This document shows positions 1 to 5,496 of a stretch of 8,618 bases of DNA, in pieces. Each line of letters opens with the position of its first letter. The first letter of the stretch is position 1. Under the pieces are notes generated by a model. The model had not been told where the DNA came from, did no database searches, and was given only the letters and a program-made list of their open reading frames with translations. This DNA is from an uncultured Chromatiaceae bacterium. Its GTDB lineage: Bacteria; Pseudomonadota; Gammaproteobacteria; Enterobacterales; Alteromonadaceae. Location: the NCBI GenBank assembly GCA_946482615.1, contig CAMLSF010000154.1, positions 1 through 8,618 of the forward strand, given 5' to 3'. Made by a program: the position numbers and the translations under genes.

Positions 1-1202
1 GGCGATAAGCTTAAATTCCAGCGAAAACCCCGGCCATCTTTGGTCAGCTGTTTGCCCTGATCTGAACCATCTGCAGCGTATTGCCAGATTTCAGGCTCAC
101 CAGACTGGTCAGATATTAAATACACCCATTTGCCATCCTGGCTGATCACAGCACTCCGTGCTCTGGCCGTTTCAGGCACAGCCAGCCCGACTATCCGTTG
201 TGGTGCTGGCGACACCACCTGCACTTTACTGCGAAGTGTTAACACCAGCTTTTGTTTGGTAAAACCTACATCGCTTGAGGTTAAATACTTAAAAGGTTCG
301 CTTAACAAACGCTGGCGCTGCTGCGGTGAGTCCGTAACTAACAGCGGTGCCTGAGTGCTGCTTTGGCCTGAAGCTAAGTCCAGCAGTTTGATATCAGCCC
401 CGAGCTGATACACCACTTTACCCTGATCCATCCGGGCAGAACGCACAGCAAAATCCTGATGGGTCGTCAGCTCTTTCAATTGCCTGGAGACAGGATCGTA
501 AGACCATAAATTGGCATTGCCGCCTGCGTCACTGACCAGCACCAACTGACCTTGCCAGATCATAGGGTGACGTATAGACCCCTGATGCTCAGCTAATAAG
601 CGTTCAGCTTCAAGTTGTGAGCCTAATTTCCAGCGCCAGAGCTGACCTTTGGCGCCGCCCTGGTACTGACGGGCGTTATCACCTGTTAACTGCAGGCCAT
701 AACGGATAAAGTAGAGATAACCATTTTGCTCATCCAGCACAGCTTCGACTGCATCCAGTAAAGGCAAGGTTTCAGTCTGCTGAGTTTCCAAATCGAGCAA
801 TTTCAGTACCCAGCTATTGACTGGTCCTGTCATCGCATCTGTGCTGTACAGCAATTTGCCGTCCAGACTCCAGCCCTGTAATTTCACTTTAGCATTCAGC
901 GCTGTCAGACGTTTGGGTGCACCACCGGCTAAAGCTAAATAATAAATATCCGGGGTATCATCATAAGCCGCGACATAAACCACAGCTTTGCCATCTGGGG
1001 TAAAAAGCGCCTGAGATTCTTCAGCAGCATGAGTGGTCAGGCGTTTAGCCTCAGCACCATTGACAGCGCTAAGCCATAAATCCCCTTCGGCAGTAAACAC
1101 CAGTTGGTTTTGTTGTAGCGAAGGAGAGCGGTAATAAGCTGCATCCGCATAACTGCTGGTAAAAAGAGCAGCTGTCAGGCAAGCGACTAAAGTGAGTTTC
1201 AT
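1..1202 (-). CDS. Tricorn-protease homologue (S41 family), exported, N-terminal 400 residues; 3' end beyond the left edge
   Basis: The frame is open from an ATG at 1202 to the left edge, giving 400 codons with no stop, so the C-terminal part is missing. Residues 1-21 form a signal peptide (MKLTLVACLTAALF, cleavage near SSYADA), which points to the periplasm. What follows is beta-propeller sequence: YYRSPSL at 23-29, GDLW at 40-43, KRLT at 53-56 and again at 97-100, TPDGK at 68-72, and RQYQGG-KGQLWRW at 178-191, which closely resembles the RQYRGGTAGQLW-type segment of tricorn homologues. A second propeller seems to begin near 345 (SQDGKWVYLISD, EIWQYAADG). In the family, two propellers are followed by a C1 domain, PDZ domain and the S41 serine peptidase core, which cleaves oligopeptides; none of these is visible here. 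An SD-like GGGG lies about 9 bases before the start. A plain TolB-like propeller protein is the alternative until the missing end is read. Confidence 0.82.
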   Translation of the reverse strand, partial: MKLTLVACLTAALFTSSYADAAYYRSPSLQQNQLVFTAEGDLWLSAVNGAEAKRLTTHAAEESQALFTPDGKAVVYVAAYDDTPDIYYLALAGGAPKRLTALNAKVKLQGWSLDGKLLYSTDAMTGPVNSWVLKLLDLETQQTETLPLLDAVEAVLDEQNGYLYFIRYGLQLTGDNARQYQGGAKGQLWRWKLGSQLEAERLLAEHQGSIRHPMIWQGQLVLVSDAGGNANLWSYDPVSRQLKELTTHQDFAVRSARMDQGKVVYQLGADIKLLDLASGQSSTQAPLLVTDSPQQRQRLLSEPFKYLTSSDVGFTKQKLVLTLRSKVQVVSPAPQRIVGLAVPETARARSAVISQDGKWVYLISDQSGEPEIWQYAADGSDQGKQLTKDGRGFRWNLSLS

Positions 1203-1290
1203 AGATAGCCCCGGAATTGCTGTTTTCTATTATTTTGTTTTACCTTAACAGCTTCGGCACAGAAAAACAGAGCAGGCCATCTCAGAAATC

Positions 1291-1311
1291 AGCGGCTTAG
1301 TCTTAGCCGCT
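1291..1311 (-). terminator. Hairpin overlapping the ltaE stop codon, weak terminator candidate
   Basis: AGCGGCT (1291-1297) and AGCCGCT (1305-1311) form a perfect 7-bp GC-rich stem with a 7-base loop. The ltaE stop codon (1303-1305) lies in the loop and right arm. On the minus strand no U-run follows directly; the nearest T-run is about 25 bases on (complement of 1262-1266). It may be a weak or factor-dependent terminator, or a 3'-end stabilising stem, between ltaE and the tricorn-like gene. Confidence 0.35.
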
Positions 1312-2379
1312 AAAGTGTTGCACCGCCACAAGTGCCTGTTGAATATCTGCTGCAGTGATATCCAGATGCGTAACCCAGCGCACTCGTTTGAGGTGTTGAT
1401 CCGCCTTGTTGTAATTACTGCTGGTTAATTTAATGCCATGCAACGCCAAATGCGCCAGCAAAGGTTCAGCCAGATCCAGCGCTATGTCGGTAAATAAAAT
1501 ATTGGTATGAACAGACACCAGCTCCAGCTTGCCTTTCAGAAGCGGATGTTCGGCCGCGATACGCTGTAACCCTTCGGCCAGTTGCTGTGCATGCCGATGA
1601 TCCTCTGCTAAGCGTTCTATATGATGTTGCAGCGCATATAAACCCGCAGCAGCCAACACTCCCGCCTGACGCATACCACCACCGAGCATCTTACGCAGCC
1701 GCCTTGCCTGCTGAATAAAAGCAGCACTGCCGAGCAATAATGAGCCGACAGGGGCGCCTAATCCCTTGGATAAACACAAAGACACTGAATCAAAACCAGC
1801 ACAAAGCGCTCTGGCTTTTTGAATTGGATTGGAACCATCTGCTGTTGCCAAAGCCACAGCAGCATTCATCAGCCTCGCGCCATCAATATGGCAATTCAGC
1901 CCCAGCTCTTTGGCCAAAGCCGCCACTGAATTCATATAAGACAAAGGCAACACTTTACCGCCTGTAGTGTTTTCCATCACTATCAATTTAGTACGGGCAA
2001 AATGTGGATCGTCTGGTTTTACTGCAGCACGGATATGTTCAAGCGCCAGCGTACCATCGGGCTGAAGTTCGATAGGCTGGGGCTGAATAGAACCTAACAC
2101 CGCCATACCACCACCTTCCCAGCGGTAGGTATGCCACTGCTGCCCCACTATGGCTTCATCGCCGCGCTGGCAATGCGCCATCAGGGCTATTAAGTTGGTT
2201 TGGGTGCCGCTGGGGGCAAATAAAGCGGCTTCAAAACCTAAAAGTTCGGCCGCATAACGCTGTAACTCATTGACCGTCGGGTCGTCCTGAAATACATCAT
2301 CACCCAAAGGCGCTGAGAGCATAGCGGCTTTCATCGCCTCTGTAGGTTGGGTGACTGTGTCACTGCGAAAATCGGCCAT
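1303..2379 (-). CDS. ltaE: Low-specificity L-threonine aldolase
   Basis: PLP-dependent fold-type I enzyme that splits L-threonine and L-allo-threonine into glycine and acetaldehyde in the cytoplasm. The protein has 358 residues, slightly longer than E. coli LtaE (about 333). Visible family marks are the N-terminal FRSDTVTQPT (4-13), the cofactor-phosphate segment SGTQTN (57-62), His83 in WHTYRWEGGG (the ring-stacking His), HIDGARLMNA (164-173) with Asp166 for the pyridine nitrogen, and SKGLGAPVGS (204-213) with Lys205 as the Schiff-base lysine, then GGGMRQAG (233-240). All expected catalytic residues are present. The start is set by an SD GGAGA (complement of 2386-2390) six bases before the ATG. 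Downstream on the same strand, 100 bases away, is the tricorn-like gene; upstream, a terminator separates it from the repeat lipoprotein, so it probably has its own promoter. I saw no glycine-riboswitch-like structure in its leader. Confidence 0.95.
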   Translation of the reverse strand: MADFRSDTVTQPTEAMKAAMLSAPLGDDVFQDDPTVNELQRYAAELLGFEAALFAPSGTQTNLIALMAHCQRGDEAIVGQQWHTYRWEGGGMAVLGSIQPQPIELQPDGTLALEHIRAAVKPDDPHFARTKLIVMENTTGGKVLPLSYMNSVAALAKELGLNCHIDGARLMNAAVALATADGSNPIQKARALCAGFDSVSLCLSKGLGAPVGSLLLGSAAFIQQARRLRKMLGGGMRQAGVLAAAGLYALQHHIERLAEDHRHAQQLAEGLQRIAAEHPLLKGKLELVSVHTNILFTDIALDLAEPLLAHLALHGIKLTSSNYNKADQHLKRVRWVTHLDITAADIQQALVAVQHFSG

Positions 2380-2435
2380 TGATAGTCTCCATTGAAATTC
2401 ACCTCATCAGAGCGCAGAAGCGGATTCAATTCAAG

Positions 2436-2454
2436 TCCAAATCGACAGTTTGGA
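2436..2454. promoter_or_regulatory. Inverted repeat TCCAAA-N7-TTTGGA upstream of ltaE
   Basis: TCCAAA (2436-2441) and TTTGGA (2449-2454) are perfect 6-bp arms around a 7-base spacer, about 57 bases upstream of the ltaE ATG. The position suits an operator, or a small hairpin in the leader. I could not see a convincing -35/-10 pair beside it, so a regulatory role is inference only. Confidence 0.25.
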
Positions 2455-2510
2455 TACGAACTGCGGGATAAACATAGAGTGAGATCACCCGATAAGTGGC
2501 TGCAACAAAA

Positions 2511-2530
2511 AGCCCGGTAAAAACCAGGCT
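2511..2530 (-). terminator. Intrinsic terminator of the repeat lipoprotein gene
   Basis: The hairpin pairs AGCC (2511-2514) with GGCT (2527-2530) and GGT (2516-2518) with ACC (2523-2525), with one C/A mismatch and a 4-base loop. Read on the minus strand it ends GGGCTTTTTG, a U-run straight after the stem, as expected for Rho-independent termination. It lies about 30 bases past the stop at 2562 and before ltaE, so it should uncouple the two genes. Confidence 0.7.
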
Positions 2531-2561
2531 CTGTATTAACAAATGGCGTCAGACTCTGACT

Positions 2562-2909
2562 TTATTCAACCGCCTGTTCACGATGAATAGGGGATAAACC
2601 TCTGGCGCGATAATCTACAGCATCATCCAGATCAAAACCTGTAGCAACCCAGTTTTTAGCTTCTTCAGCGCTAAACTTCTGTGCTGACCACTCTGTTGCA
2701 GACTCCAGATTAAATCCCATAGTTTTCCAAAGGCCTGCAGCTTCTGAATTAAAACCACTGGCTTTCCACTGCTGGGCGACTTCTGCGGTAAAACCACTGG
2801 CTTGCCAGCTTTGTATTTCGGTCTGGGTCATATTGCTCCAGTCATCCGGTACAGAGCTACAACCTGCCAGTGCAACACCTAACACGGCCACTAACAACAA
2901 CTTCTTCAT
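2562..2909 (-). CDS. Small lipoprotein built of six tandem 13-residue W/GF repeats, function unknown
   Basis: The 115-residue protein starts MKKLLLVAVLGVALAGC, a lipoprotein signal peptide with lipobox LAGC and lipidated Cys17. Ser follows the Cys, so by the +2 rule it should go to the outer membrane. The start at 2909 is chosen over an in-frame ATG at 2993 because it yields the lipoprotein signal and has an SD (GAGGAAA) 5-6 bases upstream; the longer form would bury the signal. From residue 28 to 105 the mature protein is six gap-free 13-residue repeats with consensus near x-x-E-x-A-x-x-W-x-A-x-G-F. The aromatic sits at 35, 48, 61, 74, 87 (Trp) and 100 (Tyr), and the repeat-end hydrophobic at 40, 53, 66, 79, 92 (Phe) and 105 (Leu). 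A short acidic tail follows. I do not recognise a characterised family. The repeat period suggests short stacked helices. Its 3' neighbour is a terminator; upstream lies argO, 113 bases away. Confidence 0.85.
   Translation of the reverse strand: MKKLLLVAVLGVALAGCSSVPDDWSNMTQTEIQSWQASGFTAEVAQQWKASGFNSEAAGLWKTMGFNLESATEWSAQKFSAEEAKNWVATGFDLDDAVDYRARGLSPIHREQAVE
2595..2828 (-). repeat. Six tandem 39-bp coding repeats (13 residues each)
   Basis: The segment encodes residues 28-105 of the lipoprotein as six units of 39 bases. Most units have diverged at DNA level, but two neighbours remain close: 2741-2768 and 2780-2807 match at 24 of 28 positions, including an identical 15-mer, TAAAACCACTGGCTT, at 2750-2764 and 2789-2803. 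The offset is exactly 39 bases, which fits growth by unit duplication. Confidence 0.85.
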
Positions 2910-2937
2910 GCCATTTCCTCTTGTATCCGCAAATACC

Positions 2938-2966
2938 ACTATTGAATCCGCACCACAGTCAGTAAA
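2938..2966 (-). promoter_or_regulatory. Candidate sigma-70-type promoter for the repeat lipoprotein
   Basis: On the minus strand TTTACT (complement of 2961-2966) and AATAGT (complement of 2938-2943) are 17 bases apart, each matching 4 of 6 consensus positions. Start of transcription would fall near 2931, giving a leader of roughly 20 bases that contains the SD. No clear argO terminator was found upstream, so read-through from argO remains possible. Confidence 0.3.
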
Positions 2967-3022
2967 ACGGCCACATAGTAATGCATGGCTCAAGCTTTGC
3001 CCAGTAGCTCAGCGTCTGAAAT

Positions 3023-3619
3023 TTACAGCGCCAGCTTCAGTGCTATAACAGATAAGATCAGGGCAATAAAGCCATCAAACAGCCGCCAGCGTAAAGGCGA
3101 ACTCAGCCAGACTTTAAGCTTTGGAGCCAAACCAGTCAACGCACTAAACCAACACAAAGACGCCAGACATGCCCCCAGTGTAAACCAGAAAGGCTCTGGC
3201 TGCGCTGAGCCAACACTACCAATCAGCACTACTGTATCCAGATACACATGAGGGTTTAATAAGGTAATAGCCAAAGCGGTCAGCGCTGTTTTTTGCCAGC
3301 TGTGCACCTGCACTTTGTTGTTTGCCAGCAAAGCACCCTGCCCTTGCCAGGATCGTTGGGCTGCGCCAAAAGCCAGCCATAACAGCATGGCAATACCAGC
3401 CCAGGTCAAGACTGGCACCAAAGGCGGCAGCCACTGCTGGATCAGCTGCACACTGTAGACTCCGGTCACAATCAGAGTGGCGTCACACAAAATGCAAACC
3501 GCTGCTATCACCAACCTGTTGGCACCCGCCATACTCTGACTCAGCACCCAGATATTCTGCGCCCCAATCGCCACTATTAAACTTAAACCCACAGTAAAAC
3601 CGGTAAAAAACGACAGCAT
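3023..3619 (-). CDS. argO: LysE/ArgO-family amino-acid exporter (probable arginine/lysine efflux)
   Basis: Inner-membrane exporter of 198 residues, close to the usual length of about 200-210 for LysE/ArgO. The sequence is hydrophobic throughout, with about six membrane segments (near 1-22, 36-58, 66-88, 111-136, 144-165 and 180-198). Family marks are GAQN at 19-22 (GPQN in E. coli ArgO) and NPHVYLDTVVLIGSVG at 122-137, which matches the NPHVYLDTFVVLGSLG segment of ArgO almost residue for residue. Members export arginine, lysine or canavanine by proton-driven exchange, relieving basic amino-acid excess. A strong SD, GGAGG (complement of 3628-3632), lies 8 bases before the ATG. The gene diverges from an ArgP-like regulator across 95 bases, the classic lysE/lysG and argO/argP arrangement, so induction by lysine or arginine through that regulator is likely. 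The exact substrate cannot be fixed from sequence. Confidence 0.9.
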   Translation of the reverse strand: MLSFFTGFTVGLSLIVAIGAQNIWVLSQSMAGANRLVIAAVCILCDATLIVTGVYSVQLIQQWLPPLVPVLTWAGIAMLLWLAFGAAQRSWQGQGALLANNKVQVHSWQKTALTALAITLLNPHVYLDTVVLIGSVGSAQPEPFWFTLGACLASLCWFSALTGLAPKLKVWLSSPLRWRLFDGFIALILSVIALKLAL

Positions 3620-3643
3620 CAGATTTGCCTCCAGCCATAACTA

Positions 3644-3662
3644 CTGGTACAAGCTTAACCAG
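3644..3662. promoter_or_regulatory. Candidate operator in the argO-argP intergenic region
   Basis: CTGGT (3644-3648) and ACCAG (3658-3662) form a perfect 5-bp inverted repeat around ACAAGCTTA, 25-43 bases upstream of argO. The same 95-base region also holds an AT palindrome, ATAAA-T-TTTAT (3686-3696), just before argP, and the pair AGCTTAA / GGCTTAA (3652-3658, 3665-3671). LysR-type regulators typically bind such interrupted dyads between divergent genes. Which element is the ArgP site is undecided, and I found no strong -35/-10 pair for either gene. Confidence 0.3.
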
Positions 3663-3714
3663 CAGGCTTAATATGAATCCAACGAATAAATTTTATATAT
3701 CATGAGAAAAACTG

Positions 3715-4593
3715 ATGATTGATTACCGTTTATTGCAGGCACTTGCCGCTGTGACTGAACAAGGTGGCTTTGAAAAAGCTGCAGCGACGCTGCATTTAAC
3801 CCAATCTGCTATCAGCCGTCGTATTAAACAGCTGGAATCTGTGCTGGGGCAGCCGGTGTTAATGCGCAGCAGCCCACCTGTGCCCACTGCGGCAGGACAG
3901 CTATTGCTAAACCATTTACAGCAGGTAAGGCAAATGGAAACTGCATTGGGTTTGTCGGACGATCCGCAGGATTTACTGGTGCGCCTCGCGACCAATGCAG
4001 ATTCCCTCGCCACCTGGTTACCAGAAGCTTTAGTGTTGCCAGCACAGCAGGCTGTGCGTTTTGATCTGGTGGTGGAAGATCAGTCCGTCGGCCTAAAACG
4101 CATGAAACAAGGTGATGTGATGGCCTGTATTTGTGCCAGCCCTCAGCCGGTGAATGGCGGTGCAGTGATGGCCTTAGGAGCACTACGATACCGCGCCGTC
4201 GCCAGTCCGGCTTTTATTCAGCGTTATCAGTTACATCAGCAGTTTGAGCAACGAATAGCCGCTGTACCTTGCCTGGTGTTTAATCAGGACGATCAGCTGC
4301 AACACCAATATCTGCAGCATATAGCGCAGACGACACCTCAACGTGTTCATTTGTGCCCTTCCTCAGAAGGTTTTTTAAAAGCCACGCTCGCTGGCTTAGG
4401 TTATGGTTTATTGCCGGAATTACAGATGCAGTCGCAGTTGGAAAGCGGTGAACTGGTGGAGTTAACGCCGGGTTATTTTCTCGACACAGAGTTGTACTGG
4501 CACTATTGGCAAAGCGAAAGCCCGCTGCTGTATCAGTTACGGCAGAATGTATTACAGGTGGGCAGGCGCAGCTTGTATCAGGCAACTGGTTGA
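3715..4593 (+). CDS. argP: LysR-type transcriptional regulator, ArgP/LysG family
   Basis: The product has 292 residues, typical for the family. An N-terminal winged helix-turn-helix (about 3-60) reads YRLLQALAAVTEQGGFEKAA then LHLTQSAISRRIKQLE, very like ArgP and LysG. The effector domain begins near 88 with LATNADSLATWLPEAL, which parallels the VNADSLATWLLPAL segment of E. coli ArgP, and includes LAGLGYGLLPE (225-235) and the ArgP-typical LYWHYW (260-265). ArgP senses lysine and arginine and activates argO. Divergence from an ArgO-family exporter strongly supports that role here. The SD is weak (GAGA about 8 bases before the ATG), so low expression is plausible; the start is fixed by alignment of MIDYRLLQAL with the family N-terminus. 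A T-run follows the stop at once, with only a poor stem before it. Confidence 0.92.
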   Translation: MIDYRLLQALAAVTEQGGFEKAAATLHLTQSAISRRIKQLESVLGQPVLMRSSPPVPTAAGQLLLNHLQQVRQMETALGLSDDPQDLLVRLATNADSLATWLPEALVLPAQQAVRFDLVVEDQSVGLKRMKQGDVMACICASPQPVNGGAVMALGALRYRAVASPAFIQRYQLHQQFEQRIAAVPCLVFNQDDQLQHQYLQHIAQTTPQRVHLCPSSEGFLKATLAGLGYGLLPELQMQSQLESGELVELTPGYFLDTELYWHYWQSESPLLYQLRQNVLQVGRRSLYQATG

Positions 4594-4668
4594 TTTTTTT
4601 ACCCTGAACCAACACACAAGCCTAAAATTTTTGTCTGCATAAAACGCAAAGCGGTTGAATGGGTTGCC

Positions 4669-4713
4669 ACACTAGTCTTTACTAAAGCGACAAAACATCC
4701 CCTGCACTAGTGT
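4669..4713. promoter_or_regulatory. Paired ACACTAGT / ACTAGTGT inverted repeat upstream of the binding-protein gene
   Basis: ACACTAGT at 4669-4676 recurs as its exact complement, ACTAGTGT, at 4706-4713, with 29 bases between; each arm also contains the self-palindrome ACTAGT. The second copy ends 23 bases before the ATG at 4737. Two identical half-sites about 3.5 helical turns apart would suit a dimeric or looping regulator. The regulator is unknown and chance is possible. The rest of the 143-base intergenic stretch shows no strong promoter. Confidence 0.3.
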
Positions 4714-4736
4714 TGGGCCCACTGAGCTGATGACTA

Positions 4737-5450
4737 ATGAAACTGGTCTTTTATTTCGTTCACTGCTTGCTGTTTTTCTGTTTTTTCTCTGATGCAAAAG
4801 AGACGGACAGATTAAAACCATTAGTGTTCAGCTATGTCAGCCATCCAATCATAGAACTGCATCTCAAACCCCGGATCTCAGAAGCTTATCGCAACCTCGG
4901 CTACAAGGTGCGTTTTGTAAATATGCCAAGCGATAGATTTATCCGGCAATTTGAATCAGGGGCTGTAGACGGCGATGTGGCCAGGCTAGGACAACTAACC
5001 ACTGTTTTGCCATCTATGCTGCTGGTTTATCAACTTGATCAACTCGACCTGACCTTACAGTGCAGACCAGGCTTGAGTTGTACTGAAGCAGATTTAGAAG
5101 ATCCGGAAAATCTACTCTTTATTCCGGCGCAGAACCAGGTCTTCAGTATGTTGCAGCTAAACTACAAAGCTCAGGTGTACACTGTGCGTGATTGGTCACA
5201 ACTCATTGATTTATATAATGAAGGCAAGATAGACCGTTTTTTCTGGCTGGAAGGTCGCAAGCTAAAATCCGGCCAGCTTCCTCCAAGCTCCAGGCTGCTT
5301 ATCAAAACACCGGAACTGAAGCTGTACCATGTGCTCCATAACTCCAACGCAGAGTTGGCCCCTTTAGTAAAAGCGGAGTTAGAAAAGATGAGACAGAAAA
5401 GAGCAGCGGCTGATCCAAAAGCAGAGCACAGCAATACCACAAAAAACTAA
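4737..5450 (+). CDS. Exported solute-binding-like protein (periplasmic binding protein type II fold), orphan
   Basis: The 237-residue product has a very hydrophobic signal peptide (1-20, VFYFVHCLLFFCFF) with likely cleavage SDA|KE. The mature part resembles the short SBP_bac_3-like proteins common in Alteromonadales and Vibrionales: PLVFSYVSHP opening strand (28-37), an RISEAYRNLGYKV helix-strand unit (46-58), SDRFIRQFESGAVDGDVAR (65-83) with the recurrent DGD-x-AR signature, and a hinge-return region near 125-170. Cys109 and Cys115 could form a small disulfide loop. The last 25 residues are charged and probably disordered. No permease, ATPase, diguanylate cyclase or kinase partner is in the window, so transport is not assured; such orphans may act as sensors or scavengers. 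The ligand is unknown. The SD is weak (TGAG at 4723-4726). The gene converges on the prolyl oligopeptidase gene. Confidence 0.7.
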   Translation: MKLVFYFVHCLLFFCFFSDAKETDRLKPLVFSYVSHPIIELHLKPRISEAYRNLGYKVRFVNMPSDRFIRQFESGAVDGDVARLGQLTTVLPSMLLVYQLDQLDLTLQCRPGLSCTEADLEDPENLLFIPAQNQVFSMLQLNYKAQVYTVRDWSQLIDLYNEGKIDRFFWLEGRKLKSGQLPPSSRLLIKTPELKLYHVLHNSNAELAPLVKAELEKMRQKRAAADPKAEHSNTTKN

Positions 5451-5489
5451 AAGCCAGCTCAACCTGGTGTTAGCAGGTTGAGCTGGCTT
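5451..5489 (-). terminator. Strong intrinsic terminator between convergent genes
   Basis: AAGCCAGCTCAACCTG (5451-5466) and its exact complement (5474-5489) give a perfect 16-bp stem with loop GTGTTAG. On the minus strand the stem is followed by TTTTAGTTTTTTG, an ideal U-tract ending the prolyl oligopeptidase transcript 8 bases past its stop. On the plus strand the stem begins right after the stop of the binding-protein gene, but no U-run follows, so it would be a weaker stop or a 3' stabiliser in that direction. Confidence 0.88.
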
Positions 5490-5496
5490 CTGGCTA

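Noticed and set aside
1740..1967. Plus-strand open frame of 75 codons opposite ltaE
   Set aside because: It lies entirely within the catalytic part of ltaE on the other strand and shows no SD or domain.
2380..2510. Possible glycine or threonine-related riboswitch or attenuator before ltaE
   Set aside because: No glycine-aptamer-like paired domains and no run of Thr or Gly codons in a leader frame. Only a 6-bp dyad is present.
2910..2993. In-frame ATG at 2993 that would lengthen the repeat lipoprotein to 143 residues
   Set aside because: The extension puts 28 polar and Cys-containing residues ahead of a clear lipoprotein signal, while the ATG at 2909 has a good SD directly upstream.
4571..4602. 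Possible intrinsic terminator at the argP stop (CAAC/GTTG before a run of seven T)
   Set aside because: The T-run is real, but the stem is only about 4 bp with a 2-base loop or poor outer pairs, too weak to call.
3723..4615. Minus-strand open frames opposite argP (96-119 codons)
   Set aside because: Antisense shadows of a clearly conserved LysR gene, with no family features.
4730..4792. Short hydrophobic frame from ATG 4730 overlapping the binding-protein start
   Set aside because: It has 20 codons and ends inside the signal-peptide coding region; it is an out-of-frame echo of a T-rich signal sequence.
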